A stretch of 64,000 bases of DNA from Paludibacter sp. Its GTDB lineage: Bacteria > Bacteroidota > Bacteroidia > Bacteroidales > Paludibacteraceae. The position numbers and the translations under genes were made by a program. The stretch spans positions 186,001-250,000 of the forward strand of contig JAQVAV010000004.1 of NCBI GenBank assembly GCA_028690665.1. The letters are read 5' to 3'. Under the pieces are notes generated by a model. That model saw only the letters and a program-made list of their open reading frames with translations. It was not told the DNA's origin and ran no database searches. This document shows positions 36,009 through 46,035 of this stretch, piece after piece; position 1 is the stretch's first letter, and each line of letters opens with the position of its first letter.

Positions 36009-36044
36009 CAATGGCTGTCTCTTTTATTTTGAAGACAGCCATTG
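36009..36044 (-). terminator. Hairpin after the BFD-like gene
   Basis: Perfect 12-bp arms CAATGGCTGTCT (36009-36020) and AGACAGCCATTG (36033-36044); the U-tract is weak, but its position directly after the BFD-like stop on the minus strand supports a terminator. Confidence 0.6.
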
Positions 36045-36057
36045 CTTATTGATTTGT

Positions 36058-36237
36058 TTATTGATTTTCTTCGTCGAGAATTTCCTGAATTTCGTCAAGG
36101 CAACTACCGCAAACCGCACCGGCTTCAATTTCATCACCTACTTCTTCAACTGTTTTCAGTCCTTTTTCTCTGATTGCTGCTACTATTTCACTTTTGCACA
36201 TGTCAAGGCATGTACAGATTACTGGATCTTCTGCCAT
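36058..36237 (-). CDS. Small BFD-type [2Fe-2S]-binding protein
   Basis: A 59-aa protein that is easy to miss because of its size. It reads MAEDPVICTCLDMCKSEIV, then KTVEEVGDEIEAG and AVCGSCLDEIQEIL, ending ENQ. Cys-x-Cys near the start and Cys-x2-Cys 33 residues later match the BFD-like fold, which binds a [2Fe-2S] cluster in bacterioferritin-associated ferredoxin, NifU and nitrite reductase modules. As a free-standing protein it may deliver electrons or iron; no partner gene is adjacent. A hairpin terminator follows. Confidence 0.85.
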   Translation of the reverse strand: MAEDPVICTCLDMCKSEIVAAIREKGLKTVEEVGDEIEAGAVCGSCLDEIQEILDEENQ

Positions 36238-36333
36238 ATTTTATTTTTCTTTTATTAGTTTGTATTTGTTTTATAATTTTGAATTTTATACCAAAACAAC
36301 AAAATACGGCATAAGGTTTACTGTCATTGAAAA

Positions 36334-38721
36334 TTATTTTTCGATGCGGAACCAATCAAAGTCGGCATATCCGGAATCATTTAAATGAACGGGACGCTGA
36401 CAGAAAATGCCGATTTTGGCTCCGATCCATTTACCTTCCTTTGCAACAAATCCGTCTCCAATATTCATAAACTTCTCTCCATCAATGCTATAACTAAAAA
36501 CGCAGTTAGCTTTAGGTTGAAATATATTTTCTTTATTGAGTGAACGGGTTTGTTTTATCGCTACCCGGAAATAAACGGTACTGTCCTTAACGGGAACTGT
36601 CGTTTTTTTAATTTCCGATTTTCCACGTTCTGCATTAAAACATTCGTTATAACTTAAAACCAAACCATTTTCTGTATTATCAATAGTAAGAGTGGCATAA
36701 TCCTGCCCCATAACGATCAGACCTGCACGTTCACCTTTTTTATAAGGAGAAAAAGTCAACCTGGTAGTAGCTTTAAAATCAGGGGCCGGAAACTTTTGCA
36801 ACAACAACGCCGGCGCATCCCAAAGATTTTTGGCGTTTCCAATGGTTTCCCAGGCAAATAGGCGCAAAAATCCTTCTTCACCATGTGGATAATACCATAA
36901 CGGAGAACTATTGGCCTGCCACTGCCATTGCAGTCCAAGTTCATTTTTATCAAATTCATCTGACTCAACCGGAGTTGCTATCGGATAAATTTTTCCGACA
37001 TTTGGCTTTTTGTATGTTTCAACAGGCTCTCCGCAGCCATCGCCATTTTTATCGACTCCCATCACTGGCCAGTCGTTCACCCAGCGCATAGGTTCGAGCA
37101 ACACTGCGCGACCATAAGCATACAAATCCTGAAAATGAACAAACCAGTCTTCTTTTCCGTCCGGAGTGTCGATCCACGCTCCCTGATGGGGTCCATTAAT
37201 GTCGGTTTTACCCTGAGCAAGTACAATTTTTTGTTCGTATGGCCCATAGATGTTTCTGGAACGCAAAGCCAATTGCCAGCCAGGTTTCACACCTCCTGCA
37301 GGACAGAAAATATAATAATAACCGTTTCGTTTGTAGAATTTCGGTCCTTCTACCGTTGAATTCTCCGGATGACCATCGAAAACTAAACGGTCTTCGGTAA
37401 TTGCTGTTTTACCATCGGGAGTCATTTCGAAAACGGCCAAAACACTTTTCATTCCGGCACGGCTTCCCGCAAATCCGTGAACAACATAAGCACGTCCGTT
37501 GTCATTCCAAAACGGACAGGCATCAATCAGGCCCTGTCCTGCTTTTACCATCTGAAGCGGTTCCCACGGACCAGTGATATTTTTGGCTTTAGTCATGTAA
37601 ATTCCGGCATCCGGATCACCGAAATAAATATAAAATTCATTATTGTGATAACGAATAGAAGGAGCCCAAACTCCATTTCCGTGTTGCATAGTATTAAAAC
37701 GATCTTCCGGAATCATTTTATCCAATGCATAACCAATAATTGTCCAGTTGACCAAATCTTTTGAATGCAAAATTGGTAAACCCGGAATATTAGCAAACGA
37801 AGATGCCACCAAATAATAATCGTCCCCTGCACGACAAACATCCGGGTCGGAATAATCGGCATAAATCACCGGATTTTTATATTTTCCGTTTTTCAGATCC
37901 GAAACCCATACTTTTGAGACATAAGGTTTTATATTTTCTTTCAATCCGTTTGTGAGTGCTGTAATTTTCTGTTTCTTCAGACCTTCAATAAAAAAACTGG
38001 CAGCAATACGAGCGCCTTTTTCATTAAAGTGTGTATTATCATCCAAACCTTTAGGGTAAAGCTTACTTACGCCCGGAGCAAATTTATGGAAGTACTGTCT
38101 TGATTTTTCAACACCTTCAGCTTCGAGCCATTCGGTTGTTTGCTTCTGCATATCAATCAAAGGCACTTTTTTATCTTTGGCAACTTCACGTGAAATAACC
38201 GGATAAACTCCATGCGTATCAATTAATTTACCTTCATTATCGAATTTACGGCGCATAACAGAGGTGCATATAATTGGATTTGCTCCTTTTGCCCGGACCT
38301 CATCAATAAAACGGATAAGATTTTTACGATAATCTTCCGGCGGCGTATAACGATCAGGTTTATTTTTTGCTCCATCGTTGTGGGCAAACTGAATAACCAC
38401 ATAGTCGCCCTTCCGGACTTCAGCAATAAGTTTATCCCACCAGCCTTCTTCAATAAAACGCCGGGTACTGCGACCATTCTGAGCAAAATTTCTGACAATA
38501 ACGTCATCTGTAAAAAACTCAGGCAACAGCATGCCCCAACCACGTTCAAGAAATTTTTCCTGTGTAATCTCACCAGTCAATGAGTCAGTTACATTCTTGT
38601 AATAAGGTTTGTCGGCCATAGCGCTATCTCCGGCCATAAAAAGATGAACCGGACGGGTTCGGGCTGAAAGGAACAAAACGCTTAGCGTTACCAGAACTAA
38701 TTGGTGGAACTTGATTTTCAT
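36334..38721 (-). CDS. Fusion of a CE12-type acetylesterase and a GH43 glycosidase
   Basis: A 795-aa secreted enzyme with two catalytic modules. After the signal peptide, residues 25-265 are an SGNH/rhamnogalacturonan-acetylesterase-type module: FMAGDSAM (nucleophile Ser33), AQNGRSTRRF, VIQFAHNDG and the terminal DDNTHFNEKGA (Asp/His). Residues about 275-580 form a GH43 five-bladed propeller: base Asp in YADYSDPDV, LIDACPFW, acid Glu in NSTVEGPKFYKRNGYYYI. The C-terminal beta-sandwich (about 600-795) is of the XynB/GH43 C2 type. A likely role is de-acetylating and debranching pectin or arabinoxylan. It shares the locus with a feruloyl-esterase-like hydrolase and a divergent HTCS. A TATTTTTG box on the complement (38755-38762) could be its -7 element. 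Confidence 0.9.
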   Translation of the reverse strand: MKIKFHQLVLVTLSVLFLSARTRPVHLFMAGDSAMADKPYYKNVTDSLTGEITQEKFLERGWGMLLPEFFTDDVIVRNFAQNGRSTRRFIEEGWWDKLIAEVRKGDYVVIQFAHNDGAKNKPDRYTPPEDYRKNLIRFIDEVRAKGANPIICTSVMRRKFDNEGKLIDTHGVYPVISREVAKDKKVPLIDMQKQTTEWLEAEGVEKSRQYFHKFAPGVSKLYPKGLDDNTHFNEKGARIAASFFIEGLKKQKITALTNGLKENIKPYVSKVWVSDLKNGKYKNPVIYADYSDPDVCRAGDDYYLVASSFANIPGLPILHSKDLVNWTIIGYALDKMIPEDRFNTMQHGNGVWAPSIRYHNNEFYIYFGDPDAGIYMTKAKNITGPWEPLQMVKAGQGLIDACPFWNDNGRAYVVHGFAGSRAGMKSVLAVFEMTPDGKTAITEDRLVFDGHPENSTVEGPKFYKRNGYYYIFCPAGGVKPGWQLALRSRNIYGPYEQKIVLAQGKTDINGPHQGAWIDTPDGKEDWFVHFQDLYAYGRAVLLEPMRWVNDWPVMGVDKNGDGCGEPVETYKKPNVGKIYPIATPVESDEFDKNELGLQWQWQANSSPLWYYPHGEEGFLRLFAWETIGNAKNLWDAPALLLQKFPAPDFKATTRLTFSPYKKGERAGLIVMGQDYATLTIDNTENGLVLSYNECFNAERGKSEIKKTTVPVKDSTVYFRVAIKQTRSLNKENIFQPKANCVFSYSIDGEKFMNIGDGFVAKEGKWIGAKIGIFCQRPVHLNDSGYADFDWFRIEK

Positions 38722-38827
38722 GTGTAAATAATAAAATATATGAGATTAGATTTACAAAAATACCTATTTCGTATTTGTCTCAGGTTATTGTTTTTGATTG
38801 AAAAGGTGTAATTATTAATTGAACCGG

Positions 38828-38847
38828 CCCGGATAACCATATCCGGG
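38828..38847. other. Short perfect hairpin between the two carbohydrate genes
   Basis: CCCGGATA and TATCCGGG flank a 4-nt loop. There is no adjacent U-tract on the minus strand, so it could attenuate or mark the end of the esterase gene rather than terminate strongly. Nothing else is evident in 38722-39005. Confidence 0.4.
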
Positions 38848-39005
38848 TACATAAAAAACATGTTGGGATAAAAGGAGATAAAAAACAAAATACTCATTTC
38901 TCCTTTCTCAACAGAGTTTCAAACCGAATTAATCAATAAACCACAAAAATCATTGTAAAAAATATTCTTAAAGCATTTAAAAACTTTTGAATACTACAAA
39001 CTATT

Positions 39006-39962
39006 CTATAATACTTTAATAAGAAATTTTTGAATATAGTCTGCCGTCGGTTCAAACCATGGATCGAACAACCAAAAAGAATGTGGCGTATCGGGAATTG
39101 TGTATGATTCATGATAAAGTCCAAGTTGATTGTACATATCGATCATTTCATCCCTGCCGGCATGAAAACGAGGTACTGAACTGCAAATAAAAAGAACGGG
39201 AACAGAATTTTTGTCAACATGAAAGATAGCCGATGCTTCTTTCCAGCGTAAAGGTTTCTCTTCAAATGTTCCATCGAGCCAGAAAACATCTGCTGAATTA
39301 GGTTTACGCTTTAAGTTGAGCGAATTGGGAGCTAAAAAGCTAACCACTCCATCCACATCAATTGCTGCTTTTACATTTGCATAGCATTCACCGGCAGTAC
39401 GTTCTCCCTCAAATTCAGGGTCGAAATTAGTCATGGAAACTAACATCGAAAGCTGTCCTCCGGCCGATTCACCTGAAATTGCCACCCGACTACTATCGGC
39501 AGAGTACTGCAGAGCATGCATTTTAAACCAGCGAATAGCAGCTTTGATATCATGAACCGCAGCAGGATACTTGGTTTCAAGTGAAAGACGATATTCAATG
39601 GCAACCGTTACAAAACCGGCTTTAGCTATTCGTTGAGACATCGGACGTTCGAGTATTTTATTTCCCGAGCGCCAACCTCCGCCATGAACGAGAAAAAGTA
39701 CGGGATAGGCTCCTTTCTTCGAAGGAGTATAAATGTCAACATGCAAATTCCTCTCGGCAGAAACTGATTTATAAACCACATTTTCGAATGCTTTTATGTT
39801 TTCATCCTTTTGTTCCTCAGCAATCCGGATAAATGGATAATGCTTTTTCAGTTTTTGTAAAGTGCTGAAAGTTGTGTAAGTTGTATCCTGTGGAAATGCA
39901 AAACAGGTTATAACCATTACAATAGCAATTACAGACAGAATCAGTCGTTTAATTTCAACCAT
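39006..39962 (-). CDS. Secreted alpha/beta hydrolase of the BD-FAE (feruloyl esterase-like) group
   Basis: A 318-aa protein with a signal sequence (about 1-25, MVEIKRLILSVIAIVMVITC). Alpha/beta-hydrolase landmarks: oxyanion motif LVHGGGWRSGNK, nucleophile elbow ISGESAGGQLS, and the catalytic His in PDTPHSFWLFDPW. The BD-FAE-like carbohydrate-esterase group removes acyl groups such as ferulate or acetate from plant cell-wall sugars. It lies upstream of the CE12-GH43 fusion on the same strand and divergent from the HTCS at 40169, so joint regulation is likely. Substrate not determined. Confidence 0.85.
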   Translation of the reverse strand: MVEIKRLILSVIAIVMVITCFAFPQDTTYTTFSTLQKLKKHYPFIRIAEEQKDENIKAFENVVYKSVSAERNLHVDIYTPSKKGAYPVLFLVHGGGWRSGNKILERPMSQRIAKAGFVTVAIEYRLSLETKYPAAVHDIKAAIRWFKMHALQYSADSSRVAISGESAGGQLSMLVSMTNFDPEFEGERTAGECYANVKAAIDVDGVVSFLAPNSLNLKRKPNSADVFWLDGTFEEKPLRWKEASAIFHVDKNSVPVLFICSSVPRFHAGRDEMIDMYNQLGLYHESYTIPDTPHSFWLFDPWFEPTADYIQKFLIKVL

Positions 39963-40124
39963 AAGTATATAAATTTTATCCTGACTAAATTAGTTCTTTG
40001 TATGCAAATCAACAAATTCACCAGCTTTAATTTGAATATCGTATCCAAAAACAGGTTTTTCGGAAAACCTCATCATAAAAATAATAATTTATAGTTCAAA
40101 CAAAACTAATCAATTCATTATGTT

Positions 40125-40132
40125 TATATTTG
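40125..40132 (+). promoter_or_regulatory. -7 box upstream of the second HTCS gene
   Basis: TATATTTG fits TAnnTTTG, 37 bp before the ATG at 40169. The 206-bp divergent gap should also hold control sites for the esterase gene, but no dyad stands out. Confidence 0.45.
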
Positions 40133-40168
40133 TCAACCATTCTATTTTGTTAACCACAAAAATTTAAT

Positions 40169-43100
40169 ATGAAGATAAAATCACTTCTGACATATCTGAT
40201 ATTATTATGTTTTGGCATTAACACTTCAACTGCTGAAAACAAACAGCATATATACCATTATACCACCGAAAACGGCTTACCTCAATATACCATCATGGAT
40301 ATGTTTCAGGGGAAAAAGGGTTTTATGTGGTTCGCAACATGGGATGGAATCAGTAAATTCGACGGCTATTCATTTCATAATTATAAAATACAACCAGGCG
40401 ATAATTATAGCATGAAAAGCAATCGTATTGAGAAATTTGCTCAGGATAAATACGAACGTATCTGGATGATTTCTTATGAAGGCGATTTTCACTGCTTCAA
40501 CCCGGCAACCGAGTCTTTCTGGGGTTTCCAATTAGTCCCTGAATTAAAAAATTTCAAATTTTTCACTACAGATATAAAAGTACTCCCATCGGGGCGGGTA
40601 TGGATCACGTCGGAAAGCGACGGTTGTGTTTTGATTGCAGATTCTCTGTTTAGCATGCAGCGTTTTAATACATCGAACAACACAATGCGCAGTAATTTTG
40701 TGCGTACCGTTTTTGAAGATAATAATAAAAATTCATGGATTCTTACTGAAAACGGTCTATACCAACTTCCCTACGACAAAACGAATCTGATAGACTTCCA
40801 GTTTCCCGGGAAAGCGAAGAATCAATCTTTTTATGCCGTTTGCCAGAGTAAAAACAATTTATGGTTTGGCAGTTCGAAAGGGATGCTCTGGGAGTATGAC
40901 TCTAATAGCAAGAGCTTTAATTCAACACGATTAAATTTTGATTCGGAAATTATTGCCATTGCGCCGGTTCGCGGAAATAAACTTATCGTACTTTCCGCAT
41001 CAAACGGCTTTGCATTATTTGATCCACAAACCTTAAAAGCCAAGTATTTCAATGTCTATACTCATCCCCAGCTTAAAACCAATATTATGAAATCGGTTGT
41101 TGTCGATCATGCCGGCAGGATCTGGATTGATATTTCTCATGCAGGAGTTTGTAAATTCGACGAAAATAAAAAAACTATAAAATACTATTTTGTTCCGGCA
41201 AACGATGTATCTACCAGCGTTTTTTCACCCAAATTTATTCTGATTAACGATCGATACGGAAACACATGGGTTCAGCCCAAAGGCTGCGGACTCACCCGTT
41301 ACAACCCGGATACCGACGAACTTGAATCATTTGATACATCTGTCGGTTCCGACGTAAAAATGTCGAACGTACTACGCTCTGCCTGTGCCGACAAGCAAGG
41401 AAATCTATGGCTTTGTACACGCTCTCAGGGTCTCGAAAAAGTTTCTTTCGACAAAAGTTATTTCAAAATCCGAACGATCAATCCTAAATTGGGGAATACT
41501 CTGAGCAACACCGTGCGCATGGTTTATGAGGATAAAGACCACAACTTATGGATATCGACCAAAGACCAGCGTGTCACAATACTTGATGCAGACAAACACA
41601 TTATCGGGCGGCTTGCCACAGATGGTTCAATCCGGCCGGATGCTTTCTTCAGCAGTGCCGTTTACACCATGTTGCAGGACAATGGAGGCAATATATGGCT
41701 GGGTACTAAAAACAACGGTTTGTTCCTGCTCAAACGGAAAATGGGAAAAATGAATTTTGAAATGGAGCATTTTAAAAGAAATGATGACGACCCGTATTCC
41801 GTAAGCGAAAACAGTATTTACAGTACTTATCAGGACAAAAGAGGAAATATCTGGATTGGCACCTACGGTGGAGGATTGAATCTGGTTCGCAACACGCCCG
41901 AAGGAAAAATCAAATTTATTAGTTCGCGTAATGAACTGAAAAAATACCCTGCCGAGATGGGGAAAAAGGTAAGATTTATTACTCAGGATAATCATAATCA
42001 TATCTGCATTGGAACGACAGAGGGATTAATTATTTTTCCGTTCCAATTTTATTCAACTTCTGAAATAGAGTTCAGAACTTACTCGCGCATTCCCGGCAAT
42101 GAGCACAGTCTCAGCAACAACGACGTGCACAACATTTTAATAACCCGCAACGGTGAAATGTACATTGCAACCTTTGGCGGGGGAATCAATAAAGTTATTT
42201 CACGGGATAAAGACGGCTATCCAGTCAATTTTATCCAGTATAACGCCAATAACGGAATGCCCTCTGATGTTACACTTGCCATGCGCGAAGACGACGAAAA
42301 CACGCTATGGATAAGTACGGAAAAAGATCTTACACGCTTTGATCCCGAGAAGAACAGCTTCGAAACTTTTACGGAAATAAACCGGCTTATGAATACGGCA
42401 ACATTTTCGGAAGCAACTGCCTTCAAAACGCATAGCGGGGAACTTATTTTCGGATACTCCGACGGCATCATATCTTTTAATCCTGTTGATATTACCCATG
42501 ACGACTTTAAACCTTACATAACCCTTTCCGGATTTCAGATTTTCAACAAGAATGTTCCCATCGGGAAAAAATCTCCGCTTACATCTGCCATCGATTATGT
42601 AGACAAATTAGTGCTTACCCACAAACAAAACTTTTTCACGGTAAGCTTTGCCGCTCTTGATATGACGGAAGCAAACCGTATTCTTTATGCCTACAAACTC
42701 GAAGGTTTTGACAACGACTGGAATTACATCCAAAAACAGCGTGTAGCAAATTATACTAATCTGCCACACGGAGAGTATATACTTCATGTACGATCAACCA
42801 ATAGCGAAGGCCTTTGGATGAATAACGAGCGTAGTCTACCGATTGAAATTTTACCCTCATTCTGGGAAACGCCTGTAGCATATCTGCTTTATGCCATTTC
42901 AGTGCTGGCCATTGGCTTTCTGATTTTCTATATTCTGATAACTATTTATCATCTTAAAGCCAATGTAAAATTCGAAAAACAAATGTCGGAAATGAAACTC
43001 CGTTTTTTTACCGACATTTCGCACGAAATCCGTACTCCGTTAACTATGATTACAGCTCCTCTCGAAAACATTCTTAACGATACAGAAACACCTGACAAAA

Positions 43101-44563
43101 TACGTAAGCAACTGAAAGTCATATCTCAGAACACCAGTCGGCTTCTGCGACTTGTCAACCAGATTCTTGACCTCCGCAAGATGCAGTTTATGAAAATCAG
43201 GGTAATGGAAACCGATATAGCCAAGGCAGTTAAACAAATTTATGAGAACTTTAGCGAAATTGCCAGGGCACAGCATATTACTTACCAGTTTGTAAATGAA
43301 TCTACAGATTCTCTCATTTGGGTAGATGCTGACTGTCTCGAAAAAATTGTAATGAACCTGCTCTCCAACGCATTTAAGTATACGCCTCAGGGAAAAACAA
43401 TTTCGGTCATTATTAAATCTGACGATAAAACCGTATCTGTTATTGTTTGCGATCAGGGCCCCGGTATGAATAAAGAAAAACAACGCCGTTTATTTACCCG
43501 TTTTGCATCGTTCAATGAGGACAAGGACAAACCAAGTACAGGAATCGGATTGTCTATGGTACGCGATCTGGCTGACAAACACGGAGCCCGGGTCATTGTA
43601 GACAGTGAAGTTAGCAGAGGAAGTTGCTTCACAGTTACTTTTCTTCGTGGCATTAATCATTTTAACAAAAAGGTGGAAATTATATCCGGAACACAGCCGG
43701 CTACTGCATCTGCTTCCGTTAATATGCAACAAGAACTTGTACAAAATGAATCTACAGTGTCCGAAAAACATACATCTCACAAGCATGCAGATACGATTCT
43801 GGTCGTAGAAGATGACAACGATCTGCGCAAATTTATGCGATCGGTACTCGAAAAGGAATATAATGTACTTGAAGCTATTGACGGGCAGGAGGGAGTAGAA
43901 AAAGCCCGGGAATATATTCCCGATTTTGTAGTAAGCGATATTATGATGCCACGCATGGATGGTATTGAACTACTCAAAGATCTGAAGACCTGCAAAGACA
44001 CATCACATATCCCCATTGTATTACTGACTGCCAAGACCACCATCGAAAGCAAGCTTGAAGGATTGGGATATGGGGCTGATGATTATGTCACAAAACCATT
44101 TAGCGTAACTTACTTTATGGCACGTATTGCGAATTTGCTTGAACAGCGTCGCCATTTGCAGGAGCATTACCGTAACATGATTTCCGGAACAGTTAATGAA
44201 GAATCTTACGAGCCACAACCGCTTGTTATAGCTTCGCATGATGAGGAAATGATGAAAAAACTGGTTGTAATTATTGGAGAAAACATGGCCAGGCCTGATT
44301 TTGTGGTCGAAAATATCGGGCAGGAACTGTCAATGAGTCGTTCGGTATTTTTCCGCAAACTGAAAAGTCTTACCGGCCTCTCACCTATCGAATTTATCCG
44401 CGACATTCGGATGAAACGCGCGGCACAATTGCTCGCTTCTGGCGAATACCGAGTTAAAGAAGCTGCTGCAATGGTTGGCATTTCGGATACTAAATACTTT
44501 GGAAAATGTTTCAAAGCAAAATATGGTATAACGCCACAGGAGTATAAAAATAAAAATGATTAA
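40169..44563 (+). CDS. Hybrid two-component system regulator (HTCS) of the carbohydrate locus
   Basis: A 1464-aa membrane sensor-regulator. Signal peptide (1-22); Reg_prop propellers (about 25-770; GFMWFATWDGISKFDGYSF, GNIWIGTYGGGLNLV); Y_Y_Y domain (about 790-895); membrane helix (about 905-930); HisKA with His near 951 in FFTDISHEIRTPLT; HATPase (NLLSNAFKYTP, CDQGPGMN, TGIGLSMV); receiver (about 1209-1325, ILVVEDDND, Asp near 1256 in VVSDIMMPRMDG); AraC HTH (about 1365-1464). Divergent transcription from an esterase and a CE12-GH43 enzyme suggests it senses an oligosaccharide from pectin or hemicellulose and switches these genes on (inference from HTCS biology). No SusC/SusD pair is in the window. 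Confidence 0.96.
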   Translation: MKIKSLLTYLILLCFGINTSTAENKQHIYHYTTENGLPQYTIMDMFQGKKGFMWFATWDGISKFDGYSFHNYKIQPGDNYSMKSNRIEKFAQDKYERIWMISYEGDFHCFNPATESFWGFQLVPELKNFKFFTTDIKVLPSGRVWITSESDGCVLIADSLFSMQRFNTSNNTMRSNFVRTVFEDNNKNSWILTENGLYQLPYDKTNLIDFQFPGKAKNQSFYAVCQSKNNLWFGSSKGMLWEYDSNSKSFNSTRLNFDSEIIAIAPVRGNKLIVLSASNGFALFDPQTLKAKYFNVYTHPQLKTNIMKSVVVDHAGRIWIDISHAGVCKFDENKKTIKYYFVPANDVSTSVFSPKFILINDRYGNTWVQPKGCGLTRYNPDTDELESFDTSVGSDVKMSNVLRSACADKQGNLWLCTRSQGLEKVSFDKSYFKIRTINPKLGNTLSNTVRMVYEDKDHNLWISTKDQRVTILDADKHIIGRLATDGSIRPDAFFSSAVYTMLQDNGGNIWLGTKNNGLFLLKRKMGKMNFEMEHFKRNDDDPYSVSENSIYSTYQDKRGNIWIGTYGGGLNLVRNTPEGKIKFISSRNELKKYPAEMGKKVRFITQDNHNHICIGTTEGLIIFPFQFYSTSEIEFRTYSRIPGNEHSLSNNDVHNILITRNGEMYIATFGGGINKVISRDKDGYPVNFIQYNANNGMPSDVTLAMREDDENTLWISTEKDLTRFDPEKNSFETFTEINRLMNTATFSEATAFKTHSGELIFGYSDGIISFNPVDITHDDFKPYITLSGFQIFNKNVPIGKKSPLTSAIDYVDKLVLTHKQNFFTVSFAALDMTEANRILYAYKLEGFDNDWNYIQKQRVANYTNLPHGEYILHVRSTNSEGLWMNNERSLPIEILPSFWETPVAYLLYAISVLAIGFLIFYILITIYHLKANVKFEKQMSEMKLRFFTDISHEIRTPLTMITAPLENILNDTETPDKIRKQLKVISQNTSRLLRLVNQILDLRKMQFMKIRVMETDIAKAVKQIYENFSEIARAQHITYQFVNESTDSLIWVDADCLEKIVMNLLSNAFKYTPQGKTISVIIKSDDKTVSVIVCDQGPGMNKEKQRRLFTRFASFNEDKDKPSTGIGLSMVRDLADKHGARVIVDSEVSRGSCFTVTFLRGINHFNKKVEIISGTQPATASASVNMQQELVQNESTVSEKHTSHKHADTILVVEDDNDLRKFMRSVLEKEYNVLEAIDGQEGVEKAREYIPDFVVSDIMMPRMDGIELLKDLKTCKDTSHIPIVLLTAKTTIESKLEGLGYGADDYVTKPFSVTYFMARIANLLEQRRHLQEHYRNMISGTVNEESYEPQPLVIASHDEEMMKKLVVIIGENMARPDFVVENIGQELSMSRSVFFRKLKSLTGLSPIEFIRDIRMKRAAQLLASGEYRVKEAAAMVGISDTKYFGKCFKAKYGITPQEYKNKND

Positions 44564-44656
44564 AACACTGATTTTTCAAAACATAATTCCACCAATAATC
44601 GTTTTCTGTCTTTTTTTATTAACCTTTCTGTTATACTTTAATTTTCTATTTTATGT

Positions 44657-45958
44657 TTATTCTTTCCCCTTCTGAAAAAATTCATCGGTTTTGAATTCTT
44701 CGAGGCGATGAGTTACAGTTTTATAGTAGCTTGCATTGGCAACCGACTCGGAAGAAGATAAATCGTTTTGAGTCTCGAGCGGAAAAGTATTGAGGAACAT
44801 TTGGTAATACCGCTTTGCCTTGGCATAATCCTTTAAATTATAATCGTACAAGGAAGCTATAGTGTAAATAGTCATTGCATGTTCGGGTTTCAGTTTGTGA
44901 CAAGTATCAAGTTCACGTATCGCAGTTGTTGTTTTATTCCACCGGGAATACGTTACAGCCAGACTGTTGTGAAAATTGAATAAAACAGAATCGGATGGAG
45001 TAAGTAGTTCCAATCCCCGTTCAAGCATTTGAGCCGATTTTTTAAACTGCCCGATAGACATAAGTGATTTTCCCAGATAATAATGCAAATTCACATTGAC
45101 AGAATCCTGCTTGCGGGCAGCTTCAAACGTATCAACAGCTTTATAATAATCCTGCAATCCATAGTAAGCCGAACCCAGAAAATAAACTGTGCTGAAGCTT
45201 TGTTCTCCTGCATCGTAAGCCAATTGCAACCGATGTACAGCCACATTAAACTCCTGTAAAAAGCAATGCCCTATACCGCTGTACTGGTTCATGGCAATAT
45301 TAGTGCTGTCAGTTGACAAATAGCGATCGCTACATGCGGCAAGTGAATCATACTGCTGTTTTTGCATAAACAAGCGACACATTTTAGTGTAAGTACCAAA
45401 ATCATCAGGCCGGTAAGCCACTGCCCGATGGTAGTACAACAAAGCAGAATCGTTTAAATTCTTTTGAACATAACAATCGCCGGCCAACTCCAATAAATCG
45501 GGTAAACTGTCGGCTGAAAGAATCGTTTGAATACGACTGAGGGTTTCATTCCAATGTTTCAGACGATATGAAATCTGAATATATCCAAGATTAAAGTAAT
45601 TATTGTCCGGCTGGAGATCGGTACATTGCCGCCACGTTTGCTCCGATTGACGATACTGCCCGGCAGACTGATAACCCTCGGCCAGCGCACGTAGTACCTG
45701 AATGTTGGTCGTATCATTCTTTAGCAATTCTTTGAGAATGCCGTTGGCTTTATCATATTGCATCAACTGGCTGTAACATTGAGCTCTAAGCAATTCTGCA
45801 TCTGTACTTTTTTCACCCTTATCAATCAATGCAATGGCCTGCTCGTACCGGCATTGCGCCATAGCTTTTTGTACGGATTTGTGCTGCGCCATGATTCGGG
45901 AGCCGAAGCCCAGATTAACAATCACCCCAATAATCAGAAAAAAACGAGACTTTCTCAT
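44657..45958 (-). CDS. Periplasmic TPR-repeat protein
   Basis: The start is set at MRKSRFFLIIGVIVNLGFG (45956-45958), the beginning of a signal sequence; twelve codons upstream are probably not translated. About 433 aa, built almost entirely of tetratricopeptide repeats (for example AQCRYEQAIALIDKGEKS, SALLYYHRAVAYRPDDFGTY, ELDTCHKLKPEHAMTIYTIA, KDYAKAKRYYQMFLNTFP). TPRs are protein-interaction scaffolds. It follows the BlaI/M56 pair with 77 bp between stop and start on the same strand, so it is probably a third gene of that operon. Confidence 0.8.
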   Translation of the reverse strand: MRKSRFFLIIGVIVNLGFGSRIMAQHKSVQKAMAQCRYEQAIALIDKGEKSTDAELLRAQCYSQLMQYDKANGILKELLKNDTTNIQVLRALAEGYQSAGQYRQSEQTWRQCTDLQPDNNYFNLGYIQISYRLKHWNETLSRIQTILSADSLPDLLELAGDCYVQKNLNDSALLYYHRAVAYRPDDFGTYTKMCRLFMQKQQYDSLAACSDRYLSTDSTNIAMNQYSGIGHCFLQEFNVAVHRLQLAYDAGEQSFSTVYFLGSAYYGLQDYYKAVDTFEAARKQDSVNVNLHYYLGKSLMSIGQFKKSAQMLERGLELLTPSDSVLFNFHNSLAVTYSRWNKTTTAIRELDTCHKLKPEHAMTIYTIASLYDYNLKDYAKAKRYYQMFLNTFPLETQNDLSSSESVANASYYKTVTHRLEEFKTDEFFQKGKE

Positions 45959-46035
45959 AATATAATTTTTAAAACGACTTATGAGGATATACATAAATGC
46001 ACATCCTCATTCAGACTTAAGACTTCACTTTCAAT

